DNA of 64,000 nucleotides from an uncultured Bacilli bacterium. Lineage in GTDB: Bacteria; Bacillota_I; Bacilli_A; RFN20; CAG-449. Below the pieces are notes generated by a model, which was given only the letters and a program-made list of their open reading frames with translations, was not told the origin of the DNA and ran no database searches. Location of the stretch: assembly GCA_947632435.1 (NCBI GenBank), contig CANRPC010000004.1:34265-98264 (forward strand), given 5' to 3'. Below, piece after piece: positions 44,463 through 53,429 of the stretch (positions are counted from its first letter, which is position 1; every line of letters begins with the position of its first letter). The translations under genes and the position numbers were made by a program.

Positions 44463-45179
44463 TTATTCCCTTTCGTCATGAAAATTTATTAAATCTTTCG
44501 TTACTTCTGATGCTATAATTAATCCCATAGAAGGTGGAACAAAAGCATTAGATCCTGGAATTCTTTTATTATTTAAATTATTACTTTTATAAATATTTAT
44601 AGGTTTTTCTTTTGAATACACTACTTTTAAATGCTTAATATTACGTTTTTTTAATTCATGACGCATTACTTTAGCAATAGGATCATATGAAGTTGAAAAA
44701 ATATCTTCCACTTGTAATAAAGTAGGATCTAATTTATTACCTGCCCCCATTGCCGAAATTATCGGAACTTGATTTTGTTTGGCTTTTTCTACTAAGGACA
44801 ATTTAGAACTTATAGAATCGATACAATCAACAATATAAGAATAAGTATTAAATTTAAATAAAGATGCATTATCATCATTATAAAAACACTGAAAAGTTTC
44901 TACTTCTGCTTCTTTATTAATAGAAAGAATTCTTTTTTTCATGACTTCACATTTACTTTGACCTAAAGTATCTAATGTAGCAATAATTTGACGATTAATA
45001 TTTGTAATATCAATAACATCATTATCAATTAAAACAAATTTACCCACACCACTTCGTGCAAGAGCCTCTACAACATAACCACCTACTCCACCTAGGCCAA
45101 AAATTGCAACTTTTGATTCTTTTAATTTTTTCATTGCTTCTTTATTAAATAATAATTCTGTTCTTGAAAATTGTTCCAT
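44463..45179 (-). CDS. tcdA: tRNA threonylcarbamoyladenosine dehydratase TcdA
   Basis: 238 residues from the ATG at 45179 (MEQFSRTELLF). ThiF/E1-like fold: GLGGVGG at 28-34, IDNDVIDITNINRQI and SAMGAGNKLDPTLL, and the C-terminal RIPGSNAFVPPSMGLIIASE found in TcdA/YgdL. It converts t6A to cyclic t6A in tRNA. No Fe-S partner (CsdE) is near. Confidence 0.88.
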   Translation of the reverse strand: MEQFSRTELLFNKEAMKKLKESKVAIFGLGGVGGYVVEALARSGVGKFVLIDNDVIDITNINRQIIATLDTLGQSKCEVMKKRILSINKEAEVETFQCFYNDDNASLFKFNTYSYIVDCIDSISSKLSLVEKAKQNQVPIISAMGAGNKLDPTLLQVEDIFSTSYDPIAKVMRHELKKRNIKHLKVVYSKEKPINIYKSNNLNNKRIPGSNAFVPPSMGLIIASEVTKDLINFHDERE

Positions 45180-45282
45180 TAATTTGTACCTATAAACCTT
45201 AATAATATAATACAAAAAAAGAATTTAATTAAGCAAATTAACTCTAATTAAATCCTTTAATTTAAAATTTGAATAAAATTAA

Positions 45283-45714
45283 TTAATAATTTTGATTAAC
45301 ATTATTTTTTAAACACATAGAAATAATTAATAAAACACATGGTGTTAAAAAGAATAATGCATAAACAATATTACTTATTTCTAATAATCCTAATAAACCT
45401 AATAAAATAGCTAATGTTAATTGAATTGGTAAACGCTTTTTAAAAGTTCCATCTTTTTTTATTGGCGAAGTACATAAAAGAGCAGCCAATACAATTATTG
45501 ATATAGAAATACATAACATAACGAAAAATACTATTTGAAAAATGGTAATCATTGCTGAATTCATTTCCATATTAGTATTCATTTCATTATTCAGTACTTC
45601 TTCAAGCGAACTACCTGCAAGTAATAAAATTGCAGATCCTAAAGTTAATATTGCTCCTCCAATAATAGATATTATTGCTGCGATAAGTTCGCAAATTCTT
45701 TTTGTTTTGTTCAT
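45283..45714 (-). CDS. Four-helix membrane protein
   Basis: 143 residues from the ATG at 45714 (MNKTKRICELI) behind AAAGGAGTTATTTAT. Four hydrophobic segments are seen: IISIIGGAILTLGSAILLLA, IFQIVFFVMLCISISIIVLA, LTLAILLGLLGL and VYALFFLTPCVLLIISM. Two hydrophilic loops include the Met/Asn-rich NEMNTNMEMNS. No family recognised. Follows the tRNA-Gln gene on the same strand with 16 bases between, so it may share its transcript. Confidence 0.6.
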   Translation of the reverse strand: MNKTKRICELIAAIISIIGGAILTLGSAILLLAGSSLEEVLNNEMNTNMEMNSAMITIFQIVFFVMLCISISIIVLAALLCTSPIKKDGTFKKRLPIQLTLAILLGLLGLLEISNIVYALFFLTPCVLLIISMCLKNNVNQNY

Positions 45715-45729
45715 ATAAATAACTCCTTT

Positions 45730-45804
45730 TGGCTGGGGTAGCTGGATTCGAACCAGCGCATGCATGATTCAGAGTCATGAGTCTTACCGCTTGACGATAC
45801 CCCA
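45730..45804 (-). tRNA. tRNA-Gln (anticodon CTG), CCA encoded
   Basis: Complete cloverleaf on the minus strand: acceptor TGGGGTA/TACCCCA, D arm with AAGCGGTAA, anticodon stem CATGA/TCATG with loop CTCTGAA (anticodon CTG at 45772-45770), five-base variable loop, T arm GCTGG-TTCGAAT-CCAGC, discriminator G and encoded CCA. The U1-A72 pair is a Gln identity feature. In this genome GatCAB is present, so the tRNA is probably charged through Glu. Confidence 0.94.
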
Positions 45805-45918
45805 AATATATCTTTATTTTTCCATATCAGCAACGGAAAATTCAATAATTAATGGATTTTTTTATCATAAAGTATTATATTATGGGTGTAAGAAACATAA
45901 TATATGAGAGGGATTTAT

Positions 45919-46947
45919 ATGAAAAAAGTATTACCTTTATTATCTTTAGTATTTTTATTCTCTTGTGCAAACAATAGTTCTTTTAAAGGAATAAAATACG
46001 AAACTGGCGAAAAAGCTGAAGCAATAAAAAATGAATTAGTTAATAAATTAGAAACTGCAAATGTTAATTGGGTAGGATTAGAAGACAAAGCAAAATTTGA
46101 TTTATCTTTACAATTAGATTCTGCTGCTTCAACTTCAAGTCCAAGTACAAGTTTAAAATTGAATTTAACTGGATCTGAATCATCTAAAATGACATTTAAT
46201 GTTTCAGAAGCTCAAAAAGAAACTCCAAATTATGGAGATATACTTAAATTAAATTCTAGTGCAAGTATCAACATGGATATTGAATTAAGTACTGGAAATA
46301 GTAAGATTGAAGCTAATGAAAAAAGTAATGTTGATATAATGTATGGAGTGTCCACTTTAAAACCTTCCGCTAATCAAAATTCTATAACTTCTGATTTCTT
46401 ATTTGTAAAAATGGAAACAACAGAAACTGTTAATAAAAACAAAGAAACTGTTAAAGAAGGTATTTTAGAGGCAAATGTAGCTCAACAATTATTGCAATCA
46501 TTATCAGGACAACTTCCATCAATTCAACAAGATCCAACAACTCAAGATCAATTAAATCAAATATTAGATTTGTTAGAATCTTCATGTGGTTTTTATAAAG
46601 AAAAAAATAGTTATTATTTAAATTTTTCTATAACTGATTTCTTTAATAGCAATAAACAAGCAATTATAAGTTCATTAGGTTTAGCTGATTTACCTATTAC
46701 TTTAACAGGAAATTTATATGCAAAAATTGAATTTGATGATAATAACAATTTATCTGGATTATCTTTCTTATTAGATAGATTATCATTAAGTTATTCTGAA
46801 TCAGGAAATCAAATTGCTGTCTTAGTTAATTTAGAAGAAAATATAAAATCATTTAAAGGTGAAATCAAAGCTATTACCCAAAAAGATATTGATGATTTTG
46901 GTTATGAAAATATAAATAAGGAAGTTTCTACTAATCCATATTTATAA
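45919..46947 (+). CDS. Lipoprotein of unknown function
   Basis: 342 residues from the ATG at 45919 (MKKVLPLLSLVFLFSC), behind GAGAGGGATTTAT. The lipobox FLFSC ends the signal at Cys 16. The mature part is beta-rich with many Ser/Asn and repeated short LSLQL/LNLTGS-type strands, and an LKLN-type pattern reminiscent of large lipid-binding or LolA-like folds, which I cannot confirm. A terminator follows. Confidence 0.7.
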   Translation: MKKVLPLLSLVFLFSCANNSSFKGIKYETGEKAEAIKNELVNKLETANVNWVGLEDKAKFDLSLQLDSAASTSSPSTSLKLNLTGSESSKMTFNVSEAQKETPNYGDILKLNSSASINMDIELSTGNSKIEANEKSNVDIMYGVSTLKPSANQNSITSDFLFVKMETTETVNKNKETVKEGILEANVAQQLLQSLSGQLPSIQQDPTTQDQLNQILDLLESSCGFYKEKNSYYLNFSITDFFNSNKQAIISSLGLADLPITLTGNLYAKIEFDDNNNLSGLSFLLDRLSLSYSESGNQIAVLVNLEENIKSFKGEIKAITQKDIDDFGYENINKEVSTNPYL

Positions 46948-46978
46948 ATTTAATTTCTAATTATTAATAAATTTAATT

Positions 46979-47023
46979 AAAGGTTATAAGAAAAATAAAA
47001 ATTTAATCTTATAGCCTTTTTTG
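46979..47023 (+). terminator. Intrinsic terminator
   Basis: AAAGGTTATAAGA (46979-46991) and TCTTATAGCCTTT (47007-47019) pair with one G-U; a T run follows on the plus strand. Ends the lipoprotein transcript. Confidence 0.8.
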
Positions 47024-47071
47024 ATTTGTAGGTTTTTGTGATTTTTGATACTTATAAAATTTCAAAAAAAA

Positions 47072-47080
47072 TGCTATACT
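47072..47080 (+). promoter_or_regulatory. Extended -10 promoter for the CarD-like gene
   Basis: TGCTATACT, an extended -10 box, about 55 bases before the start codon. A similar TGCTATAAT stands before pcrA. No good -35 is seen. Confidence 0.5.
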
Positions 47081-47134
47081 AATATTATAAAGAGAAAAAA
47101 ATTTGCTTTTCTTTTACTCTTGATGGGGGAACAA

Positions 47135-47653
47135 ATGAATACTTTTAAAATAAATGATCGCGTTATGTATATGTCAAAAAAAATATACAAAATTGCTAAT
47201 ATTGAAGAAAAGGACTTTGGATTTGGACCTCAAAAGTACTTTGTTTTAGTTGATGAAAAAACAAATAATGATATTTTATATTTACCAACTGACAATGAAA
47301 CTGCACTTAAAAATATTAGGCATTTATTAACTAAAAAAGAAATTGATGATTCTATCATTTATTCTTTTAAAAACGATATGGCTTGGATTAATTCTTATAA
47401 AGATCGTGGCAATTATTATAATTTACTTTGTAAAGAAAACAATATGAGTAAAATATTATGTGCCGTAAAACTCATTATGGCTAAGAAAAAAGAATTTGAA
47501 CAAATTAAAAAAAATTTACCTGTTGTTGATTTAACATTTCTTGATACTGTTTTAAACGTAATTAATGAAGAGTTTTCTTATGTTTTAAAAATTAAAGAAG
47601 ATGAAGTACTAAATTATATTTTAAGTTTTAATTGTCAAAATGTATTGTCGTAA
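47135..47653 (+). CDS. CarD/CdnL-type transcription regulator
   Basis: 172 residues from the ATG at 47135 (MNTFKINDRVMY) after GGGGGAACAA. The N-terminal Tudor-like RNA polymerase-binding domain is FKINDRVMYMSKKIYKIANI with YFVLVDEKTNNDILYLP; the C-terminal part is helical. CarD proteins bind RNA polymerase beta and stabilise open complexes. Overlaps the next gene by 14 bases. Confidence 0.72.
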   Translation: MNTFKINDRVMYMSKKIYKIANIEEKDFGFGPQKYFVLVDEKTNNDILYLPTDNETALKNIRHLLTKKEIDDSIIYSFKNDMAWINSYKDRGNYYNLLCKENNMSKILCAVKLIMAKKKEFEQIKKNLPVVDLTFLDTVLNVINEEFSYVLKIKEDEVLNYILSFNCQNVLS

Positions 47654-48041
47654 TTGCGGTTATTTAATAAAAAATCAAACTATTTGCCCTTCATGTGGCT
47701 TTCATAAAGATAAAGGAAATACATATTGTTTTGCATGTGGAAAAAAACTACCCTTTTCATCTATTTTAATTTGTCAAAATTGTAATACAAGATTAAGAGG
47801 AAATTCAAAAAAACAAGATATCAAACAATATTCAAGATTAAGTGTGGGATTTTTACAAGTTTTTTTCGGTGCTTTTGGTATTGGAAGATTTTATATGCAT
47901 TCCTATTTAATAGGATTTTTACAAATTATAGTTACTATTTTAACATTTGGTTTAGGCTCTATTTGGGGATTTATTGATGGTATTTTGATTCTTTCAGGCA
48001 AAATAAATAAAGATGGCTTAGGTAATCATTTAAAAGATTAA
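47640..48041 (+). CDS. Zinc-ribbon and TM2-domain membrane protein
   Basis: 133 residues. Two or three CxxC pairs (CRNCGY, CPSCGF, CFACGK, CQNCNT) form zinc ribbons in the first 60 residues. A TM2 domain follows: LQVFFGAFGIGRFYMHSYL, with the conserved G-x-x-G-x-x-R-F-Y, and a second helix with GLGSIWGFIDGILIL. Function unknown; membrane-anchored. Overlaps the CarD-like gene. Confidence 0.8.
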   Translation: MYCRNCGYLIKNQTICPSCGFHKDKGNTYCFACGKKLPFSSILICQNCNTRLRGNSKKQDIKQYSRLSVGFLQVFFGAFGIGRFYMHSYLIGFLQIIVTILTFGLGSIWGFIDGILILSGKINKDGLGNHLKD

Positions 48042-48082
48042 AGCTCTTTGTTAAAATAAAATTATTAAGAAGGGATTAAAAA

Positions 48083-48598
48083 ATGCAAAAAGTTGGAAAA
48101 TTTTATAAAGTAAGTATTAACCAATATATTAAAGATTATAAAAATGTTTTTAATAATGAAAAGGAAGAAGTAATTTGTTCTATATATGAAAATATTAAAC
48201 TTCCTTCTCGCGCTACAAAAGGAAGTGCAGGATATGATTTTTATGCTCCTTTTGATATAACTTTAAAACCTAATGAATCAATAAAAATACCTACTGGTAT
48301 AAAAGTTAAAATCGAAAATGGTTGGTTTTTAGGAATTTTTCCAAGATCTAGTTTAGGATTCAAATATCGCCTTCAATTAGATAACACTATTGGAATTATC
48401 GATTCAGATTATATTAATTCCGATAATGAAGGACATATATTTATTAAAATGACAAATGATGGTAAAGAAAATAAAACTATAACAATTAAAGCATTAGATG
48501 GTATAGCACAAGGTATTTTCTTACCTTTTGGAATTTGTGAAGATGATGATGTTACTTCTTGCCGCAACGGAGGATTTGGATCTACAGATAAGCATTAA
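48083..48598 (+). CDS. dut: Deoxyuridine triphosphatase
   Basis: 171 residues. All five dUTPase motifs are seen: AGYDFYAPF, PRSSLGF, GIIDSDY, DGIAQGIFLPF and the C-terminal GGFGSTDKH. The first 45 residues extend the usual N-terminus. Its TAA shares a TTAA with the convergent surface-protein gene. Confidence 0.94.
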   Translation: MQKVGKFYKVSINQYIKDYKNVFNNEKEEVICSIYENIKLPSRATKGSAGYDFYAPFDITLKPNESIKIPTGIKVKIENGWFLGIFPRSSLGFKYRLQLDNTIGIIDSDYINSDNEGHIFIKMTNDGKENKTITIKALDGIAQGIFLPFGICEDDDVTSCRNGGFGSTDKH

Positions 48599-49311
48599 AT
48601 ACTTTTTTGAAAAGTATAAATAAAACTAGCTCTATCAACTTTAAATGACATGGTCTTTCTTGTTTCAAAAGCAAAGACCTTTTTTATTTCTACATCAATT
48701 TGAAACGTAATATCAAAATTTTGTGTTTTAACCTCTATAATTTCTGTAGAAAAAAAATCACTCAAATTTGCTTTTATTTCTTGCTTACTATTTTCTTCTA
48801 AAATTGATGCATTATTAATTGTTATTAATTTAAATTCTAAATAATATATACCATTACCTAACGCGATTGAAGTATTATCAATTTCATCATTCAGGTTTTC
48901 TTTATAAAGATATATATCTTCACAACTTAGAATTTCATTATAACAAGTTATATAACAAATATCATAAAGTTCTTCATAATCACTATTAAATACAGAGATA
49001 TAAACATCTTCAGTATAATCGCTTAATCTTTCAATAATAACACCTTGAAATGAACTTGATATAATTTTAATTTTAGAAGCATCGGAAATAGAATATTTTA
49101 CTTTATCTTTTTCTCCCCCTAATACTTTAATGATGGCTTTTTCTCCTTTTTTTGTTTTAATAAAATTAGTTTCAAATCTTAAAACTGATGAAGGAAAATA
49201 TTTTGATGTATTTTGATTAATTATTTCTTTATTTTGCCACGAATAAATTAAAGAAGATGTAAAAATTATTATAGACACAATAAAAAACATATTAATTATA
49301 TTTTTTTTCAT
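48595..49311 (-). CDS. Secreted protein, paralog of the 290-residue protein
   Basis: 238 residues. N-terminal anchor or signal (NMFFIVSIIIFTSSLIYSW) and a beta-rich extracytoplasmic part. The segment YDICYITCYNEILS corresponds to TDTCNVRCYNEITA of the protein at 42677-43549. The gene overlaps the stop of its upstream neighbour by four bases (ATGA-type), so they are translationally coupled. Function unknown. Confidence 0.55.
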   Translation of the reverse strand: MKKNIINMFFIVSIIIFTSSLIYSWQNKEIINQNTSKYFPSSVLRFETNFIKTKKGEKAIIKVLGGEKDKVKYSISDASKIKIISSSFQGVIIERLSDYTEDVYISVFNSDYEELYDICYITCYNEILSCEDIYLYKENLNDEIDNTSIALGNGIYYLEFKLITINNASILEENSKQEIKANLSDFFSTEIIEVKTQNFDITFQIDVEIKKVFAFETRKTMSFKVDRASFIYTFQKSI

Positions 49312-50147
49312 AAAATTTTACCTTTTATTAGATTTATTATCCACATTAATATTTTTGTTATTAAATTTAAATCTTGAGGAAAAAAATCTTTAACATTTGC
49401 TGTAAAATCAAAAGTATAATCTTTTGTTTCCTTTAATAATTTTAATGTTAAATTATATTTTCCACTTCGATTAAAATCAATTTTACTTAAATCTATATAA
49501 AATGTAGAATCAGATACATTTTCCATAATTTTATTTTCTATTAATATATTAACAATATCAGAAATTTTATATTTTTTTCCTCTTTCTAAATCAATGCTTG
49601 AATTTTTTTGAAAATAAACACCATAATCATTATTATTTAAACATACTTCAATATTTTTATATGCAATATTTTTAGAACTATCTTCAGCATATAATTTAAT
49701 GTTGCCTCTTTTTTGCGTTTTTAATTTTGTAACATCAAATTCACTTAAATGCACATCTAAATAGCCATCATAATCATCATAAGCACTATAAAAATTTAAT
49801 ATATTATGGGGATCAAAAAAATTTAAATCATTAATATAAATTATTTCTGGTCCTTTTATTGTTGGTTCTTTATCATCAATAATATTTAAAATAAATACTT
49901 TTTCTTGATAATATGATTGATTTTGAGCGTATAAAATATATTCTTTTTCCCCTAGAACATGAAAATTTAATGATGGTCTGAATTCAAATGTATCAACTAT
50001 TCCACCGATAGTAAAATTTTTCAAAAATTCATTTTCTGAAATAACATTATAATATTTTTCTTCTATATAGTCTGGTCCATCTATTCCAATTGGACCAAGA
50101 GGTTTTGATAAACTTAATATCGTTATTAACAAAAATTTTTTTACCAT
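49308..50147 (-). CDS. Secreted beta-rich protein
   Basis: 279 residues. Short signal-like N-terminus (VKKFLLITILSLS), then Ig-like repeats: the segment DDKEPTIKGPEIIYIND and the following DDYDGYLDVHLSE recall the DUF5011/HYR-type domains of surface proteins. A hydrophobic C-terminus (ILMWIINLIKGKIL) could anchor it. Two-gene operon with the 238-residue protein; leader shared with the gene at 43549. Confidence 0.5.
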   Translation of the reverse strand: MVKKFLLITILSLSKPLGPIGIDGPDYIEEKYYNVISENEFLKNFTIGGIVDTFEFRPSLNFHVLGEKEYILYAQNQSYYQEKVFILNIIDDKEPTIKGPEIIYINDLNFFDPHNILNFYSAYDDYDGYLDVHLSEFDVTKLKTQKRGNIKLYAEDSSKNIAYKNIEVCLNNNDYGVYFQKNSSIDLERGKKYKISDIVNILIENKIMENVSDSTFYIDLSKIDFNRSGKYNLTLKLLKETKDYTFDFTANVKDFFPQDLNLITKILMWIINLIKGKIL

Positions 50148-50156
50148 TTCATAATT

Positions 50157-50177
50157 TCTCCTTATTAATACAATTAA
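50157..50177 (-). promoter_or_regulatory. Shared palindromic leader, copy 2
   Basis: Identical in 21 bp to 43558-43578. Here the palindrome extends to eight-base arms, TTATTAAT-ACA-ATTAATAA (50163-50181). Confidence 0.5.
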
Positions 50178-50280
50178 TAAATAAAGAAAAAATAAATAAA
50201 TTTTATAAAGAAAAAATTATATACCTTTTTAATTTTTGGTATAGTATAATTTGAATAAGAAAAAAAGGAGCAAATAATTT

Positions 50281-51666
50281 ATGTTCGATTTTAAGACAAT
50301 AAGAGAACTTTATGAAACGTGTCTTTATGGTGATGAATTATTAAAAGATTCAACAGATGAAGTAGGATTAGAAGGTTGGATTCGTACTAATAGAGATAAT
50401 GGCTCTATCGGATTTATAGAGCTTAATGATGGCACTTATTTTAAAAATGCTCAACTTGTATACGATAAGAATTTAAAAAATTATAACGAGATTTCACATC
50501 TTTTAAGCGGAGCAGCAATACAAATTAAAGGTAAATTTGTCTTAACTCCTAATATGAAACAACCATTTGAAATTCATCTTGAAGAACTTGTAATACTTGG
50601 TGATTGTGATGAATCTTATCCATTACAAAAAAAGCGTCATTCTTTTGAATATTTAAGAGAGATTGCTCATTTAAGACCAAGAACTAATACATTTAATGCA
50701 GTTTTCCGTTTGCGATCTGTTTTATCAATGGCAATTCATGAATTTTTTCAAAATCAAGGTTTTGTCTATGTTCATACTCCAATTTTAACGGGTATTTCTT
50801 GTGAAGGTGATAATATGTTTCACTGTGTTACAAACGATAAAGATCCAAATGCGTATTTCAATAGAAAAGCCTTATTATCAGGATCTGGTCAAATACATGT
50901 TGAAGCCTTTGCTATGGCATTTAGAGATGTTTATACTTTTGGTCCAACATTTAGAAGTGAAAAATCAAACACAAAAACACATGCCGCAGAGTTTTGGATG
51001 ATTGAACCTGAAATTGCTTTTGCTGATTTAGAAGATGATATGCAACTTATTGAAGATTGTTTGATATTTTGCATAAATTATTGCTTTGAAAATGCTCCTG
51101 AAGAAATGAATTTCTTTAATACATTTGTTGACAAAAATTTAAAATCTCGATTAGAACATATTTTAAAGACTCCATTTAGAAAAATGGAATATAAAGAAGC
51201 ATTAGAAATATTGCAAAATGCCATAAAAAACGGACATAATTTTGAAAATAAAGATATTTATTGGGGCTTAGATTTACAAAGTGAACATGAAAGATATATT
51301 ACTGAAGAAGTAGTAAAAGGACCAGTTTTTATTATTAATTATCCTCGTGAGATTAAATCGTTTTATATGCGCGACAATGATGATGGAAAAACAGTTGCAG
51401 CATGTGATTTATTAGTGCCAGGTATTGGTGAATTAGTTGGTGGTTCTCAAAGAGAAGAAAGATATGATGTATTGCTTAAAAAAATGCAAGAAGCTAATAT
51501 GAATATTGCAGATTATCAATGGTATTTAGATCTTAGAAAATTTGGGGGTTGCAAACATGCTGGATTTGGCATTGGATTTGAACGCCTTGTAATGTATTTG
51601 TCTGGTATTGAAAATATACGTGATGTTGAACCATTCCCACGTACTTATAAATCAATGGAGTACTAA
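50281..51666 (+). CDS. asnS: Asparaginyl-tRNA synthetase
   Basis: 461 residues. N-terminal OB fold (VGLEGWIRTNRDNGSIGFIE) and class II core: motif 1 region, motif 2 FGPTFRSEKSNTKTHAAEFW, motif 3 GFGIGFERLVMYLSGIENIRDV. The RSEKSNTKTH stretch is AsnRS-specific. With AsnRS present, GatCAB is needed mainly for Gln. Last codons overlap the next gene by one base. Confidence 0.96.
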   Translation: MFDFKTIRELYETCLYGDELLKDSTDEVGLEGWIRTNRDNGSIGFIELNDGTYFKNAQLVYDKNLKNYNEISHLLSGAAIQIKGKFVLTPNMKQPFEIHLEELVILGDCDESYPLQKKRHSFEYLREIAHLRPRTNTFNAVFRLRSVLSMAIHEFFQNQGFVYVHTPILTGISCEGDNMFHCVTNDKDPNAYFNRKALLSGSGQIHVEAFAMAFRDVYTFGPTFRSEKSNTKTHAAEFWMIEPEIAFADLEDDMQLIEDCLIFCINYCFENAPEEMNFFNTFVDKNLKSRLEHILKTPFRKMEYKEALEILQNAIKNGHNFENKDIYWGLDLQSEHERYITEEVVKGPVFIINYPREIKSFYMRDNDDGKTVAACDLLVPGIGELVGGSQREERYDVLLKKMQEANMNIADYQWYLDLRKFGGCKHAGFGIGFERLVMYLSGIENIRDVEPFPRTYKSMEY

Positions 51667-52853
51667 TGGAAGAAATTAAATTAAATACAAAACAAAATTC
51701 AGAAGAAATCAAAAAGAAAATTAAAAAAAGAAAAGTTAAACGTGGCTTTTTGATTGTTTTAAATGCGATATTATTTTGCTATGTAATTTATTGCATATCT
51801 GATACAATAATGGAGTTTTATCAAAAATATTTTGTAAATCATGATGATGTCATTATTTCTATAAGAGGCTATTCCACCGCGAAATCAATGGAAATATATG
51901 ATGATGTAATAGATAAAGATGAAACAGGAGAATATAAAGTCGTAGAAGCTACAGATTTTTCTTATTATGCTGGATATTTAAATTTTAAAAGCGATAATTC
52001 ATTAATAAACAAAACAACTAATGAATTAAATTATTCTTCTTTTGATACATATACATTAAGAAGAATTGATAAAAAAGGGGAATATCAAAAAATTAATCCT
52101 TATACAAATGTCCAAGCTTCTTTTGTGAATTCTATATTTCTTTTTGATGAAAATTTAAAAGAAGGAGATTACTTAATTTATCCTTATCGTTTTGGCTATG
52201 AAACTGGTGATGAATCAAAACAAATTCCTTTAAAAATCAATTCTCAAAAAGGAATTCATGAAGTATATTATTCTCCTTTAATTGATGGTAAAAGAAGAAA
52301 ATTTGATATTAAATCCAAAGCCAGTTCACCTGCATTAGTTTTATCTATTACAAATATTTATACACCAGAAAATTCCTATTATGATTTAGCAATTCTTTAT
52401 AAAAATGATGAAGAAAAAAAGCAAATAAATGACTTATTTTCAAATGATAAATTTTCCAAAAAATTTATTTCTTCTAATGAAAACAATCACGACGATTTAA
52501 TAGCTTTATACGAAGCAAAAGCAAATGTGACTTTAATTTTACAAGAAGGTAAAGATATAACTTTATCTCATTATATTGATGTCAGTAAATGGCACATTGA
52601 AAATGTTAAAAATTGTCCTTTATCAACTGAAGAATATATTAATGTTTTTGATGACGATTTATTTATTAGAGAATTAGGTGGTAATTTATTTAAAGCAGGC
52701 AGCGCTCTTCCATGTATTGATGAATCCACAAAATGGTTATCAGGATATAAATCTCAATATGATATGGGATCATTAGTGATTAAAGTTGGTATTGAGTCGC
52801 TTAATGATGTTAAATCTCTATTAGAAAATGTTGAAAATTATAATTTTTTATAA
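51666..52853 (+). CDS. Single-pass membrane protein of unknown function
   Basis: 395 residues. About 25 charged cytoplasmic residues, one helix (GFLIVLNAILFCYVIYCISD), then a large extracytoplasmic domain with many Tyr, Asn and Asp. The start is TAATG-coupled to asnS. No family recognised; the layout suggests a surface protein. It is followed by a hairpin that also contains the next ribosome-binding site. Confidence 0.6.
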   Translation: MEEIKLNTKQNSEEIKKKIKKRKVKRGFLIVLNAILFCYVIYCISDTIMEFYQKYFVNHDDVIISIRGYSTAKSMEIYDDVIDKDETGEYKVVEATDFSYYAGYLNFKSDNSLINKTTNELNYSSFDTYTLRRIDKKGEYQKINPYTNVQASFVNSIFLFDENLKEGDYLIYPYRFGYETGDESKQIPLKINSQKGIHEVYYSPLIDGKRRKFDIKSKASSPALVLSITNIYTPENSYYDLAILYKNDEEKKQINDLFSNDKFSKKFISSNENNHDDLIALYEAKANVTLILQEGKDITLSHYIDVSKWHIENVKNCPLSTEEYINVFDDDLFIRELGGNLFKAGSALPCIDESTKWLSGYKSQYDMGSLVIKVGIESLNDVKSLLENVENYNFL

Positions 52854-52876
52854 TTTATTTTAATAATTTTTCTTGT

Positions 52877-52919
52877 AAATACTTCCTTTCTTGAATTGTA
52901 TAAAAGGAGGTATTTTTTT
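52877..52919 (+). terminator. Terminator-like hairpin containing the next ribosome-binding site
   Basis: Arms AAATACTTCCTTT (52877-52889) and AAAGGAGGTATTT (52903-52915) form 13 base pairs with one G-U, followed by TTTT and the ATG at 52920. The 3' arm is the ribosome-binding site AAAGGAGG of the lipoprotein gene. The structure can act as a terminator or as a lid on that site. Confidence 0.75.
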
Positions 52920-53321
52920 ATGCGATTTAATTTAATTATTGTTTCCTTTTTACTTTTTTCTTGTAAATCATCTACGATTAAAATTTGTAATTATGAAGAA
53001 AACATTATAAAAGAAGAAGAAATATTTAATTTTAAAAACAATTATTATGTTTTTATCTATCTTGATTCTTGTATGGCATGTAGAGATACTAAATTAAGAT
53101 TAATGGAATATTGTAAAAAAGAAACAAATAATATTTATTATTTAGATTTATTAGAAACTAATTTTTATAAAAATGAAACTTTAGAATCTAATATTAATGT
53201 AAATAATTATCATAATATTTACATTCATTCTGTACCTCATTTATTACTTATTAAGCAAAAAAAGGTTGTCGCAGAATGGAATGGTTTTTCTTCAATAAAT
53301 GATTTGATTTGTAATAAATGA
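52920..53321 (+). CDS. Thioredoxin-like lipoprotein
   Basis: 133 residues from the ATG at 52920 (MRFNLIIVSFLLFSC); an ATG 24 bases upstream lies before the ribosome-binding site. Lipobox LLFSC with Cys 15. The thioredoxin-like core has CMAC (CxxC) after YVFIYLDS and a cis-proline region HSVPHLLLI, with WNGF after it. It may reduce or form disulfides outside the cell; this is inferred. The ribosome-binding site is buried in a hairpin. Confidence 0.7.
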   Translation: MRFNLIIVSFLLFSCKSSTIKICNYEENIIKEEEIFNFKNNYYVFIYLDSCMACRDTKLRLMEYCKKETNNIYYLDLLETNFYKNETLESNINVNNYHNIYIHSVPHLLLIKQKKVVAEWNGFSSINDLICNK

Positions 53322-53401
53322 TAATTTCCTTATATCTTTAATTTTTTAATTGTTTTTAAAATATTTTAAAGAATTATATTCTTTAAGATATGCTTTATCC
53401 A

Positions 53402-53410
53402 TGCTATAAT
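53402..53410 (+). promoter_or_regulatory. Extended -10 promoter for pcrA
   Basis: TGCTATAAT about 20 bases before the start codon. The -35 region is weak, as for the similar box at 47072. Confidence 0.5.
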
Positions 53411-53429
53411 TTTAAAGATGGTGAAAAAA

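Noticed and set aside
50148..50280. T-box or amino-acid leader before asnS
   Set aside because: Only 133 bases with no T-box sequence (such as TGGNACCGCG) or anti-terminator pairing. The same holds upstream of lysS.
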